A stretch of DNA of 64,000 nucleotides from Marivibrio halodurans (lineage in GTDB: Bacteria > Pseudomonadota > Alphaproteobacteria > UBA8366 > Aestuariispiraceae): the NCBI RefSeq assembly GCF_017963645.1, contig NZ_JAGMWN010000001.1, positions 310,001 to 374,000 of the forward strand. The letters are read 5' to 3'. The notes beneath the pieces are model-generated. The model did no database searches. It was not told the DNA's origin and saw only the letters and a list, made by a program, of their open reading frames with translations. Below are positions 54,731 through 62,658 of the stretch, piece by piece. Within the stretch, counting starts at the first letter, position 1; each line of letters begins with the position of its first letter. A program made the translations under genes and the position numbers.

Positions 54731-56239
54731 TTAGCTCTGTCGCTGCTCTAGAAGTTGTCTAACGGCATCGGCTGGAAGCTGTCCCATGCTATCGGACATC
54801 TGACGCTTCTGCCGTATTCGCTGTACCTCTTCGTCGGTACGGACGTTGCTTGGGAGACCAACGCCGACGAATAGTTTCTTCAGAAGATCGGGCCAGGGGA
54901 TGTAATCCTGGACTTCCTCGCCCATTCCTTGGATCAAATTGAGGACGGTTTGGATTCGCACCACATCCTGCTCTCGACCGAGGGCTTCCAGCCCGACCAC
55001 GACCTGGGGTTCGACCACGTCCGACATCTCGGGAAGTTTACCCTGTTGTTCCATCTGGAACATCAGACGCTTGAGGCGAACGCGCATCATATCCTCGGAC
55101 AGCATCGAATAGACACCGCCCAGGACTCCCTCCAGTTCTTCAGCCAGCATCCGAAGCTCGGTCGCGGTGACGCGCTCGGCGTCACGTCGAAGGCCGGACT
55201 TCAGAAGGAAGGCGCCGGAGAGGCTCTCTTCCAAGCGTTGGATTTCGGCCGATGTGACCTGCATCCCATTGGCGTTCTCAAACTGGAGCATGGTGACGCT
55301 GTCCGCATCGCCGACGCCAACAGCGCCGTTTTCGGCCGTCTCCAGGAACTTCTTCATCCGCTTGGCGTAGGTCTGGGGCGACACGACATAAAGATTACGA
55401 GACGCCATGGCGGCGCCGTCGCGCATCGCCTTGCTGAGGCCATCGAAGCTGGTCAAGTCGCCGATATGCTCCTCGACCTTCCCTCGCCCGTAGCTTTCGC
55501 CAGGGATTACGGACCAACGCAAGGGGTTCGCCGGGAGTCGATCCGGGCTGTAGGAACCTTTCGTTCCCTCGATTACGTTGTCGTTGATCTCCTGCTGGAC
55601 CTTGAAGCTGCCATCCTTGCCCTTTCGAACCCAGGTGTAGATCGCGACGTCCTCGCCGTTGTCCGCCTTCTGCTGTCCAGGCGTCAGCGAACCCTTGGCC
55701 TTCTCCGGCACGTTCTCCGGCGCCATCTTTTCCTCTAGGACGATTTCCAGGAGATTACCGGCGCGGTCACGGACAACGCAGTATTGACTGAAGGGGTAGA
55801 CGCGGATTCGGTTATCGGTCCCCATCCACTCCAGAGCGTTCCCCGTCACGACGAGAAGCTGGGTGCATAGATTGGTCGATTGACGCCAGCCACTCCGCTC
55901 GATCTCTCCCTGAACCAGTTGCTCGGCCATCGCTAGCTTCTGGGTCATGCTCTCGGGGACCGACATCTGGCCGGACTCCTGGAGAATTTCCGGGGGGATC
56001 GTCATCTTGAAGAAGGGCTGCCCCGGCGGCAGAAGGGCCGTCATCAGACGGGAAGACAAATGAACGACCGCCCGGCTACCAAGGCTTTGGTAGGGCTCCG
56101 GCAGACGGGACGTTCCTTGGTGACCGTCGGGAGGAAGTAGGGAGGGAAGTGTCAGTTCCGCCGCTCGGCGGGCTCGCTCTAGGAAGGGCTCCCGCTTAAA
56201 CTTCAAGCGCTCGTACCGCGCTCGCGCAGTATCCGCCAT
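54731..56239 (-). CDS. Portal (head-tail connector, T7 gp8-like)
   Basis: The 502-residue protein matches the T7 connector family: ARARYERLKFKREPFLERA at the start, LPEPYQSLGSRAVVHLSSRL and a clip/stem region with ETERVTATEL-type helices. T7 gp8 is 536. It forms the dodecameric ring through which DNA enters and leaves. Confidence 0.95.
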   Translation of the reverse strand: MADTARARYERLKFKREPFLERARRAAELTLPSLLPPDGHQGTSRLPEPYQSLGSRAVVHLSSRLMTALLPPGQPFFKMTIPPEILQESGQMSVPESMTQKLAMAEQLVQGEIERSGWRQSTNLCTQLLVVTGNALEWMGTDNRIRVYPFSQYCVVRDRAGNLLEIVLEEKMAPENVPEKAKGSLTPGQQKADNGEDVAIYTWVRKGKDGSFKVQQEINDNVIEGTKGSYSPDRLPANPLRWSVIPGESYGRGKVEEHIGDLTSFDGLSKAMRDGAAMASRNLYVVSPQTYAKRMKKFLETAENGAVGVGDADSVTMLQFENANGMQVTSAEIQRLEESLSGAFLLKSGLRRDAERVTATELRMLAEELEGVLGGVYSMLSEDMMRVRLKRLMFQMEQQGKLPEMSDVVEPQVVVGLEALGREQDVVRIQTVLNLIQGMGEEVQDYIPWPDLLKKLFVGVGLPSNVRTDEEVQRIRQKRQMSDSMGQLPADAVRQLLEQRQS

Positions 56240-56499
56240 TAACTCTTAGATTTCTTCCGCTTCTGTTTGTTGGGTATACTCAAGCCAGACCCGGACGTGC
56301 CAGCCATCGGGATCGTGAATGCTTCGCGATCCACATGGTCTTCGCGCTCCTTTGCGCGTTTCCGAACCTCCTCGATGCCCTCTGGATCGACAGGCTTAGG
56401 TTTCTCCTTCTCTGTCTTCTCGGGCTTGGGTTCGGACTTGGGGGGCTTAACGATTTCCGGCTGGGGCACGCTTCCACCGCCGCCGCCAAACAGTCCCAT
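56239..56499 (-). CDS. Small virion-type protein with MGLFGGGG start (86 aa)
   Basis: Starts MGLFGGGGGSVPQPEIVKPP and continues with Pro/Lys/Glu-rich stretches to a basic end (KQKRKKSKS). Small Gly-start proteins of this type lie next to portal genes in many T7-like phages, near the T7 7.3 tail-assembly gene. The ATG at 56499 overlaps the TAA of the upstream gene by one base; the frame is open far upstream, which I regard as chance. Confidence 0.6.
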   Translation of the reverse strand: MGLFGGGGGSVPQPEIVKPPKSEPKPEKTEKEKPKPVDPEGIEEVRKRAKEREDHVDREAFTIPMAGTSGSGLSIPNKQKRKKSKS

Positions 56500-56804
56500 T
56501 AAATAGAAACTCCGGCGCCTTGGGTCTGGGTGGAAACGCTCCCTTGCTTGCGTTTCGTGACGCCGCTGGACCGGAAGCGCGTCCGGGACGTATTCGTTTG
56601 CGCGGCGCTTATGCTGTCTTGGTGGGCCGCGTTCAGCTTCTCCTTCCGGTCTTTCAGCTTCTCCTTCCGGTCTTTCAGCTTCTCCTTCCGCTTCAGTTCG
56701 GCGTCGTGCGCGTCGCGCGCGGTCTTGGAACTGAAAGTCTTCCCGTCGCTGGCGGTATATCGGGGTGCCGCCGTCTGTCGAGGCGCGGGGTCCGGCGTAC
56801 TCAT
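56499..56804 (-). CDS. Small phage protein with 7-residue tandem repeats (101 aa)
   Basis: Basic, low-complexity protein with the repeat KEKLKDR in residues ~38-57, encoded by a 21-bp DNA repeat. The repeat would be a helical, alternating-charge rod. It shares its start with the previous gene's stop (TAATG). Possible virion or assembly protein; no family known. Confidence 0.55.
   Translation of the reverse strand: MSTPDPAPRQTAAPRYTASDGKTFSSKTARDAHDAELKRKEKLKDRKEKLKDRKEKLNAAHQDSISAAQTNTSRTRFRSSGVTKRKQGSVSTQTQGAGVSI
56634..56690 (-). repeat. 21-bp tandem repeat (about 2.7 copies)
   Basis: Two full units and a part unit of a 21-base sequence are identical in the visible copies, an exact multiple of three, so the frame is kept. 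Perfect copies suggest recent gain by slippage. Confidence 0.85.
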
Positions 56805-57202
56805 TAATTACTCCAATGGTTGGGAATTTCGGTGAAACAGATGGTCCCCGAAGACTGCCAACCGAGCCGTAGCATTTGATAGAGGATCGCCTTGTTATAG
56901 ACCTTGCACATAAGTACCTTGGCACCGCACAGGTCGGCGACTTTATGTAGGTCCTTGATCACCCCGCGCGTCAGCCGCAGGGTTCGGTGCTCCTGGTCCA
57001 GACAAATGTGGAACTCCAGGACATCTGGGGCGTCCTCGACCCAGTGAAACCACACGAACCCTAACGTTTTCAGTTTGTCAGATGTCGTGAGGCGGCAGAT
57101 TAGAACCCGTTCAACATACTCCACGGGCCAATCGAAGGGGTAGTCGTTCGCCGCGAGGAAGTCGGTCAGGAACTCGGGCTCCTGGCAGAACTCAACCTTC
57201 AT
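56804..57202 (-). CDS. GNAT-like acyltransferase (132 aa)
   Basis: The chain fits a small GNAT fold: VFWFHW strands, then DLCGAKVLMCKVYNKAILYQMLRLGW, resembling the N-x6-Y-x-x-LGF acetyl-CoA segment. Such proteins are common beside portal genes in T7-like phages. The first motif (acyl-CoA pyrophosphate loop) is not clear, so activity is uncertain. Confidence 0.5.
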   Translation of the reverse strand: MKVEFCQEPEFLTDFLAANDYPFDWPVEYVERVLICRLTTSDKLKTLGFVWFHWVEDAPDVLEFHICLDQEHRTLRLTRGVIKDLHKVADLCGAKVLMCKVYNKAILYQMLRLGWQSSGTICFTEIPNHWSN

Positions 57203-57374
57203 CGCGCTCCTGCTCGCGCTGGGAAATCAACTCTCGGATCAGTTCAACCTTGCCGGCGTACCGATGGGCATCTTCCGGGCGCTGGTCAGGCGCAATACAC
57301 TTGGGAGGGTACGTTTCCGCCAGAAATTCCAGAAGCCCGTCTGTCGTTTCGGGGAGGTAGAGGCTGTCATCCAT
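57192..57374 (-). CDS. Small hypothetical phage protein (60 aa)
   Basis: Acidic helical protein starting MDDSLYLPETTDGLLEFLAE. AGAGG is ten bases before the ATG, a weak site. Its end overlaps the next gene by 11 bases. It overlaps the 88-residue frame at 57239-57505 over most of its length; the two may both be real, or only one. Confidence 0.45.
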   Translation of the reverse strand: MDDSLYLPETTDGLLEFLAETYPPKCIAPDQRPEDAHRYAGKVELIRELISQREQERDEG

Positions 57375-57505
57375 GGTTGCGATACCTCTGCAATAGCTAC
57401 AGGTTTTGCCGTGGAGTTGCTTCCTCCACGCTTGGCCTTTCGATTTTTATTCCACTTGTAGATGGCGCCCACGACTAGGGCCGTCTCGATAATCCCAACA
57501 GGCAT
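57239..57505 (-). CDS. Small protein with N-terminal membrane segment (88 aa)
   Basis: Starts MPVGIIETALVVGAIYKWNK, one short membrane anchor, then a basic tail. GGAG stands 8 bases before the ATG. From about residue 44 the frame overlaps the 60-residue gene, so only its first half is independent. The N part looks real; the tail may be fortuitous. Confidence 0.4.
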   Translation of the reverse strand: MPVGIIETALVVGAIYKWNKNRKAKRGGSNSTAKPVAIAEVSQPWMTASTSPKRQTGFWNFWRKRTLPSVLRLTSARKMPIGTPARLN

Positions 57506-57525
57506 GGGCGCCGTCTCCTTCGTGG

Positions 57526-59232
57526 TCACTCGCAGGTTCGGGTGTTCGTCTCGGGATCGATGTAGCAAGCCGACCCTTCATGGACCGGCCCGCTCTCGTC
57601 GGCGTTCAGAATTCCGTGCCGCTTACCCGAGGCGCGATAGGTGGTGCATCCCTTGGAACCGCCCAGATAGGCTTTCCAATAGACGTCCTTGAACTCCTGG
57701 AACGTGACGTCGGCGCCGACGTTGCACGTCTTACTGACGGAACTATCCATCCAGTAAGCGGCCACGTTCAGAACGTCGACGTGATCCTGTACGGTCAGCT
57801 TATCCGCCGTGCGGCCGTAATGGTCGAAGACACGGACGCCATAGTCGTCGACATGCTCCTCCCGCAGACCGTCCGGCATATTGATCGTGCGCGTGAAGCC
57901 GTGGCTGAACACGGGCTCGATACCAGACGAAACATTGTCGGCGGCGAGGGAAATCGTGCCGGTTGGGGCGATAGACATGAGGTGGGAGTTTCGGATGCCG
58001 TGAAGGTAGATGCATTCACGGGTATCCTTGTCCAAGCCCTGGACGAACGCGCTCTTGAGATACTTCTCCCGGTCGAAGAGCGGGAAGGGTCCCTTCTCCC
58101 GCGCCAGCTTCGCCGACGCACGGTAAGTCTCGTTCGTGATCGCACGTAAAATCTCATTCAGGATACGCCGGAAGCCAACAGTTCCGTAAGGATGCCCGAT
58201 AGCTTCCAGGGCGTTGGCCACGCCCGTCACGCCTAGGCCCATACGCCGCTTAGACTTCGCTTCGTTCTCCTGCTCCGGGTGCGGATAGACCGCCCGGTCG
58301 ACCACATTGTCCATGGCGCGGACGATGGTGGGGATATCCTCCAGGATATCCCTCAGCCTAATCACGAGATGTCCCTCGTCCCCCTCTTCGACATACTTGG
58401 CGAGGTTGATAGAACCCAGCAAACAGGCTCCGTAGGGCGGTAGGGGCTGCTCGGCACAGGGGTTGGTCGCGGCAATCGTCTCGCAATACCAGAGGTTATT
58501 CATGGCGTTGACGCGGTCGATGAACACCACGCCGGGTTCGGCCCAGTCCCAGGTCGCCGACATGATCTTGTTCCAGAGATATCGAGCGCCAACCCAATTG
58601 TAGACCTTTCCTTCAAAGCGGAGAGGGAATACGTCGCCGTTCCGGACGGCCGTCATGAACTCGTCCGTGACCGCCACTGACAGATTGAAGTTGGTCAGGG
58701 TGTCGTGGTTGGCCTTGGCGTCGACAAACTCCAGGATGTCCGGGTGATCCACGCGCAGCATACCCATCTGGGCGCCGCGTCGGTGACCGGCACTGGAAAT
58801 CGTGGCGCACATGGCGTCGAAGATGCCCATGAAGCTGACGGGACCCGACGAGTGGCTATCCAGAGAGCGGATCGTCGCGTATCGCGGGCGTAGGGGCGAG
58901 AAGTCATACCCCATGCCGCCGCCAAGCTTCATCGTCTTGGCGGAGAACTTCGCCCCATCCATGATGCCGTCCATCGTGTCCGGGATCGTCGGCGCCACAT
59001 AGCAGTTATAGGGCGTTACATGTCGGCCCGAACCCATGGCGGCTTGAACGCGTCCGGCCGGGAGGAACTTCTGAAGGGACAGAAGCTCGGCGAGGTTCTG
59101 GAAATGCAGGTCGTCATCGGCAAGAGCGTCGGCGACGCGGTCCATCCCGGCTGTGAAGCTCTCGCCTTCCTGGAGGTACTTGGTCCGGTATATTTCCTGG
59201 GAGATGGGAAGCTCAGGCCCGATCTGTGTCAT
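57526..59232 (-). CDS. nrdJ: Class II (B12-dependent) ribonucleotide reductase
   Basis: The 568-residue protein has LQKFLPAGRVQAAMG and NCYVAPTIPDTMDGI (N-terminal Cys of the redox pair), TNPCAEQPLPPYGACLLG with catalytic NPCAE, and SIAPTGTISLAADNVSSG near the end. A C-terminal CYIDPETNTRTCE likely carries the shuttle Cys. It makes dNTPs from ribonucleotides using adenosylcobalamin, with no partner subunit and no oxygen need. The ATG at 59232 has AGGAG four bases before it. Its place after the exonuclease is common in marine T7-like phages. Confidence 0.9.
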   Translation of the reverse strand: MTQIGPELPISQEIYRTKYLQEGESFTAGMDRVADALADDDLHFQNLAELLSLQKFLPAGRVQAAMGSGRHVTPYNCYVAPTIPDTMDGIMDGAKFSAKTMKLGGGMGYDFSPLRPRYATIRSLDSHSSGPVSFMGIFDAMCATISSAGHRRGAQMGMLRVDHPDILEFVDAKANHDTLTNFNLSVAVTDEFMTAVRNGDVFPLRFEGKVYNWVGARYLWNKIMSATWDWAEPGVVFIDRVNAMNNLWYCETIAATNPCAEQPLPPYGACLLGSINLAKYVEEGDEGHLVIRLRDILEDIPTIVRAMDNVVDRAVYPHPEQENEAKSKRRMGLGVTGVANALEAIGHPYGTVGFRRILNEILRAITNETYRASAKLAREKGPFPLFDREKYLKSAFVQGLDKDTRECIYLHGIRNSHLMSIAPTGTISLAADNVSSGIEPVFSHGFTRTINMPDGLREEHVDDYGVRVFDHYGRTADKLTVQDHVDVLNVAAYWMDSSVSKTCNVGADVTFQEFKDVYWKAYLGGSKGCTTYRASGKRHGILNADESGPVHEGSACYIDPETNTRTCE

Positions 59233-59250
59233 TACTCTCCTGGTCTTGCA

Positions 59251-59280
59251 TGAAGGCCCCGCCGGAAGCACCGGCGAGGC
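59251..59280 (-). terminator. Hairpin before the ribonucleotide reductase gene
   Basis: GCCTCGCCGG pairs with CCGGCGGGGC around TGCTT (one U·G). The T-run after it is poor (CTTCATG), so it may act as a processing or pausing hairpin rather than a full stop. Confidence 0.5.
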
Positions 59281-59286
59281 GAGGTC

Positions 59287-59703
59287 TTATCGGTTGATCC
59301 GGGAGCATGGGGACCCCGGTGTGTCCCGGCACGTGCCGTGGTCGTGGCACACCGACTTGGCGACACCACAGAGACAACGGCTCTGGTGATCGAGCCGGGG
59401 CGGCAAACCTGTCATGAACCGCCAGACGTATTGCGGTTCGTCTTCTTCTTCCGGCCCTTCTTCCGGCCCGTTCCGTTCGGCCGCTTCGATTGCCCATTCG
59501 AGGTACTGTCGTGCTTTTCGGAGGTCTTGCGCCGGGTCTTCCGGGTGCTTCCGCCTGTACCGTGCGAGGTATTTGAGGACGGTTCCGACGTGGAGAGCTT
59601 CGTCTCCGGGCAAGTCCCGGACGCATTGCGCGGTGAAGTCGATGGGGTCGATGCCCCGGCCGTCGACGTAGTGGGAAGGACGACTGACTTCGTCGGGTGC
59701 CAT
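59287..59703 (-). CDS. DUF3310 family phage protein (138 aa)
   Basis: The segment RPSHYVDGRGIDPIDFTAQ...YLARYRRKHPEDPAQDLRKARQYLEWAI contains the two DUF3310 halves: PSHY with IDxID and KYLxRY...DLxKAxxYL. The family is widespread in phages and its function is not known to me; it may bind nucleotides. Its ATG at 59703 lies inside the exonuclease frame, with AAGGAG 11 bases earlier, and the whole gene overlaps the exonuclease's extension. Confidence 0.7.
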   Translation of the reverse strand: MAPDEVSRPSHYVDGRGIDPIDFTAQCVRDLPGDEALHVGTVLKYLARYRRKHPEDPAQDLRKARQYLEWAIEAAERNGPEEGPEEEDEPQYVWRFMTGLPPRLDHQSRCLCGVAKSVCHDHGTCRDTPGSPCSRINR

Positions 59704-60431
59704 AAGTGAATTGTCTCCTTGTCCTGGTCGTAGTTCTCTGCCCGGAGGATGCGGGCGACCTGAGCGTTCAGGATCGCATCCTCTTCCGATTGCCCGGCGT
59801 CCACGAACGCGCCGAGGACGGCTTCCCACATGTCAGCTAGCGTCGAGCACGGCTCCAGAAGACGTTCCGCGCGCTTCTCGCCGACGCCCTTCGCGCCCTT
59901 GTAGTTGTCCGTCACGTCGCCGGTTAGGGTCTGCGTCATCCAGACATAGTCGGCCATGAACCGGTTCGTTCGGCGTTTCTGCTTCTTATCGGGGTTGAAG
60001 TGCCGGGCCGGGACCGACAGTAAGTCCTTGTCCGTCGACACGATCACCGGCTTATGGAAATGGCCCGAGGTTGCATAGATGCCGATCACGTCGTCCGCCT
60101 CCAGGCGAGGTATCGACAAGCTCTTATGCTGGGTGGACAGGTGATCCTTGACCGCCGTCAGATGCTCCGGCCGCTTCATACCCTTCCTGTTGGCCTTGTA
60201 TTCCGGGAATATTTCCTTGCGGAAATTTCCATCAGAGGAAAAGCACAAGAGCCAAGCCCGAAGCCCTTTAATGGGCCTAAGCCATGTGTCGAGAAGCATG
60301 TCCGCGGATCGTTTCGCCTGGGCCAGGGAGGCGGTCACGCCCTCCTCCCCGTCGCCCCAGTCGATATCCTCCTCCGTGGCCGACGCCGCCTTATAGGCGA
60401 CAATATCAGCATCGATCAGAGCAGTAGTCAT
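59412..60431 (-). CDS. 5'-3' exonuclease (T7 gp6-like) with unusual C-terminal extension
   Basis: The chain has the FEN/gp6 nuclease features: TALIDADIVAYKAAS, LLCFSSDGNFRKEIFPEYKANRKG, LEADDVIGIYAT, STDKDLLSVPARHF, and TGDVTDNYKGAKGVGEKRAERLL (helix-hairpin-helix). T7 gp6 ends at EIYLWRP; here the matching ETIHLWHP is at residues ~238-245, but the frame stays open ~95 more codons, giving 339 residues, across DUF3310. The extension is Thr/Ser/Lys-rich and may be chance. The gene degrades DNA ends and RNA primers. Start ATG at 60431 follows a good AGGAGAAAA site. Confidence 0.8.
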   Translation of the reverse strand: MTTALIDADIVAYKAASATEEDIDWGDGEEGVTASLAQAKRSADMLLDTWLRPIKGLRAWLLCFSSDGNFRKEIFPEYKANRKGMKRPEHLTAVKDHLSTQHKSLSIPRLEADDVIGIYATSGHFHKPVIVSTDKDLLSVPARHFNPDKKQKRRTNRFMADYVWMTQTLTGDVTDNYKGAKGVGEKRAERLLEPCSTLADMWEAVLGAFVDAGQSEEDAILNAQVARILRAENYDQDKETIHLWHPTKSVVLPTTSTAGASTPSTSPRNASGTCPETKLSTSEPSSNTSHGTGGSTRKTRRKTSEKHDSTSNGQSKRPNGTGRKKGRKKKTNRNTSGGS

Positions 60432-60449
60432 ATAGGTTGTATTTTCTCC

Positions 60450-62282
60450 TTAGTGGGTCTCGGACCAGTTGTCCCCGATGTCATGGGACCCGGTCATCGG
60501 AACGCGTAGGTTCAAACTGCGCCCGGCCTCTTCGATGGCCCACGATGCCGTCTTGCCGATCAACTCGGCGATTCCCGGCTTGGCTTCGATCTGGAATTCG
60601 TCGTGAACATTGGCGCAGTAGGCCCAATCCCGGCCGATAACGATGTCGTTCTCCGGCCCGACCCGGTGCATCATCTCCCGGTGGAAAATGACCAGAGCCT
60701 CCTTCATGATGACGGCGCCCGCGCCTTGGAATAGGAAGTTCAGACATGAGTGAAGGGAGCGGACCTTAATCTTCCGTCCGTCGAGGCCCGGTATCCAGCC
60801 GTCGCGCTTGGCCTTCTTCGTCGTCTTTCGCGATAGGCTATCGAAACCTGTAATGCCCTTCATCAGAGCCTCTCGCGCGGCCTTACCGAGCGCGGATGGC
60901 GATCCATGAGGCTTCTTCGCTCCGGCCTTTCGGGCGTCCGCGATCACCTCGCGGCCCAATTTGGCGTCCCCTCCGCCATAGACGATGGCATAGATGATCG
61001 TCTTGGCACTGTCCCGGAGATAGAGCTTAATCGAGCGTTGGTTCAGGGTGTGGACGTCGTCACCCGTCTCCGCGCTTCCCTCAATCGCACGCTTGCCGAA
61101 GGCCCCTTCGTCGTACATGGCCAAGAAATGGCCCATCACGCGAAGCTCCAAGCCATCGGCGTCGATGCCGATCAGCTTCCACCCTTCTCGTGGCTTCCAA
61201 AGCGCCCGCATTCGCGGGTCCTTGGACACTTGCGCCATGTTCGGGTACTTGTGGGACATGCGTCCCGTGGCGGCGCCGGTCGTGATGACCGACCCGTGAA
61301 CCCGGCCGCCATGCTCTAGGTTCAGCCAGCCCTTGTCGCGATCCTTGCCGACGATCTGACCCAGCTTCTTATTGGTGTCGAGATACTCGGCGGCTAACTT
61401 CGCCTCGGGCCATGTCAGACGCTTCAATACCTCCTCGCTGACCTCGGGCTGACCTGTATTGGTCCACTTGTCCGGTTTCCAGCCATATCGGCGGATCAAC
61501 CGATCCGCGATCTGTGGGCGCGATCCGGGATTGAACTCCTGGAGCTTGACCTTGCCGTAGGGCGCCCCGGCCGTTAGATCGGCCTGAAGCGGGTCCTTGT
61601 AGCGGACGGTACGCTTCGGTTCCTTGTAGCCGTTGGCGACCCATATCGGCGGGAAGCTATCGCGCAGCTTATCCTTGATGTCCTCAAGTTCCTGGCGAAG
61701 CTGGCCCACCAATTCCTGCGCGTTTTCGACGTCGATCCGAAAGCCGTTCTGCTCCTGGAGGAACAGAATTTTGGCGACTTCATGTTCAAGCTCGACGGCG
61801 TAGCCGTAACGGGCTGCAATAGGTCCAAGCCTTTTGTATAGCTGCTCGGTTACGTCGTCGTCCCGAAGACAATAGGTTCCCATGGCGGGGGTGAACCGCT
61901 CGAAACTGTCAATGTCCCCTTTTGGGAAATCGAAGGCCCTACCCGCCTCCGCGAGGGAGTGACCGTTCTTCCGACCCGGATTGACCAAGCGCCAGACGAT
62001 CAGGGTATCGAAAACCTTATCGCTGAAATCCTCGTACCCAAACCGAACAAGTGCCGGGCAGTCGAACTTGATGCCGTTGTGCATCACGATCCGATCCGCC
62101 CGGCGCAGCCGATCCACACCTTCCTCGATACTGGGATAGCCTGGATGGTCCGCGTAAAGCGTGGCATCGCCCGTATCCGGGTTCTTCACCGCGAGGCAGT
62201 GAAGCTTCGTCATGGTCTTCTTGTTATGAGGTGGAAGCGGTAGGAGACCGTCTGTTTCGATGTCGGCGATCTCTGTCAGCAT
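60450..62282 (-). CDS. DNA polymerase, T7 gp5-like family A
   Basis: The 610-residue protein has the proofreading domain (DIETDGLL with Asp8/Glu10-type acids, HNGIKFDCPAL, YCLRDDDVTEQLY) and the polymerase core: motif A DADGLELRVMGH, motif B RDSAKTIIYAIVYGGGD, motif C VHDEFQIE. It matches T7 gp5 (704) but is ~94 residues shorter; whether the thioredoxin-binding loop is missing needs an alignment. The Tyr of motif B that limits discrimination against dideoxynucleotides is kept. Confidence 0.95.
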   Translation of the reverse strand: MLTEIADIETDGLLPLPPHNKKTMTKLHCLAVKNPDTGDATLYADHPGYPSIEEGVDRLRRADRIVMHNGIKFDCPALVRFGYEDFSDKVFDTLIVWRLVNPGRKNGHSLAEAGRAFDFPKGDIDSFERFTPAMGTYCLRDDDVTEQLYKRLGPIAARYGYAVELEHEVAKILFLQEQNGFRIDVENAQELVGQLRQELEDIKDKLRDSFPPIWVANGYKEPKRTVRYKDPLQADLTAGAPYGKVKLQEFNPGSRPQIADRLIRRYGWKPDKWTNTGQPEVSEEVLKRLTWPEAKLAAEYLDTNKKLGQIVGKDRDKGWLNLEHGGRVHGSVITTGAATGRMSHKYPNMAQVSKDPRMRALWKPREGWKLIGIDADGLELRVMGHFLAMYDEGAFGKRAIEGSAETGDDVHTLNQRSIKLYLRDSAKTIIYAIVYGGGDAKLGREVIADARKAGAKKPHGSPSALGKAAREALMKGITGFDSLSRKTTKKAKRDGWIPGLDGRKIKVRSLHSCLNFLFQGAGAVIMKEALVIFHREMMHRVGPENDIVIGRDWAYCANVHDEFQIEAKPGIAELIGKTASWAIEEAGRSLNLRVPMTGSHDIGDNWSETH

Positions 62283-62286
62283 CCAG

Positions 62287-62658
62287 TTACTCCTTGTGAT
62301 GAAAGCGCTGTACGTGCCGCGTAAAGAATTCCCCGGCCCGAAGCAGTTGCTCTGCCGACAGGTCCGATTTCAGGCTGTTGGCCTTATGAGAGACGATGAC
62401 CACGTTTCCGGGCACGTAGCCGAAATCGTTATCCAGACGCTCGAACGAGAAGACTTCCGGTCTTTTCTTCCCGCGCGTTTGGGGCGGGAGGTAGGAAAGA
62501 TGCACGCCCAAAGCGGGACAACGCCGAGGAAACTCGATCTCTTCAAGCGTGAGATCGAAGGCGAGCCCCCGGCGCTTCGCCTCGGCCCTACAATCCCTGA
62601 ACCTCTTGCGGACGTACCGCCACTCCTCGCGGCTAAAACGCTTCTTCGTCCGAGACAT
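62287..62658 (-). CDS. HNH-type endonuclease-like phage protein (123 aa)
   Basis: The segment RRCPALGVHLSY, then FSFERLDNDFGYVPGNVVIVSHKANSLK is the HNH-homing pattern (LDxxxGY-x-GNVxxVS--N) found in small endonucleases scattered in T7-like genomes. The first His of HNH is not clear, and only one Cys is evident. It overlaps the primase-helicase stop by 26 bases and ends 5 bases before the polymerase start. It may be a free-standing homing gene. Confidence 0.6.
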   Translation of the reverse strand: MSRTKKRFSREEWRYVRKRFRDCRAEAKRRGLAFDLTLEEIEFPRRCPALGVHLSYLPPQTRGKKRPEVFSFERLDNDFGYVPGNVVIVSHKANSLKSDLSAEQLLRAGEFFTRHVQRFHHKE

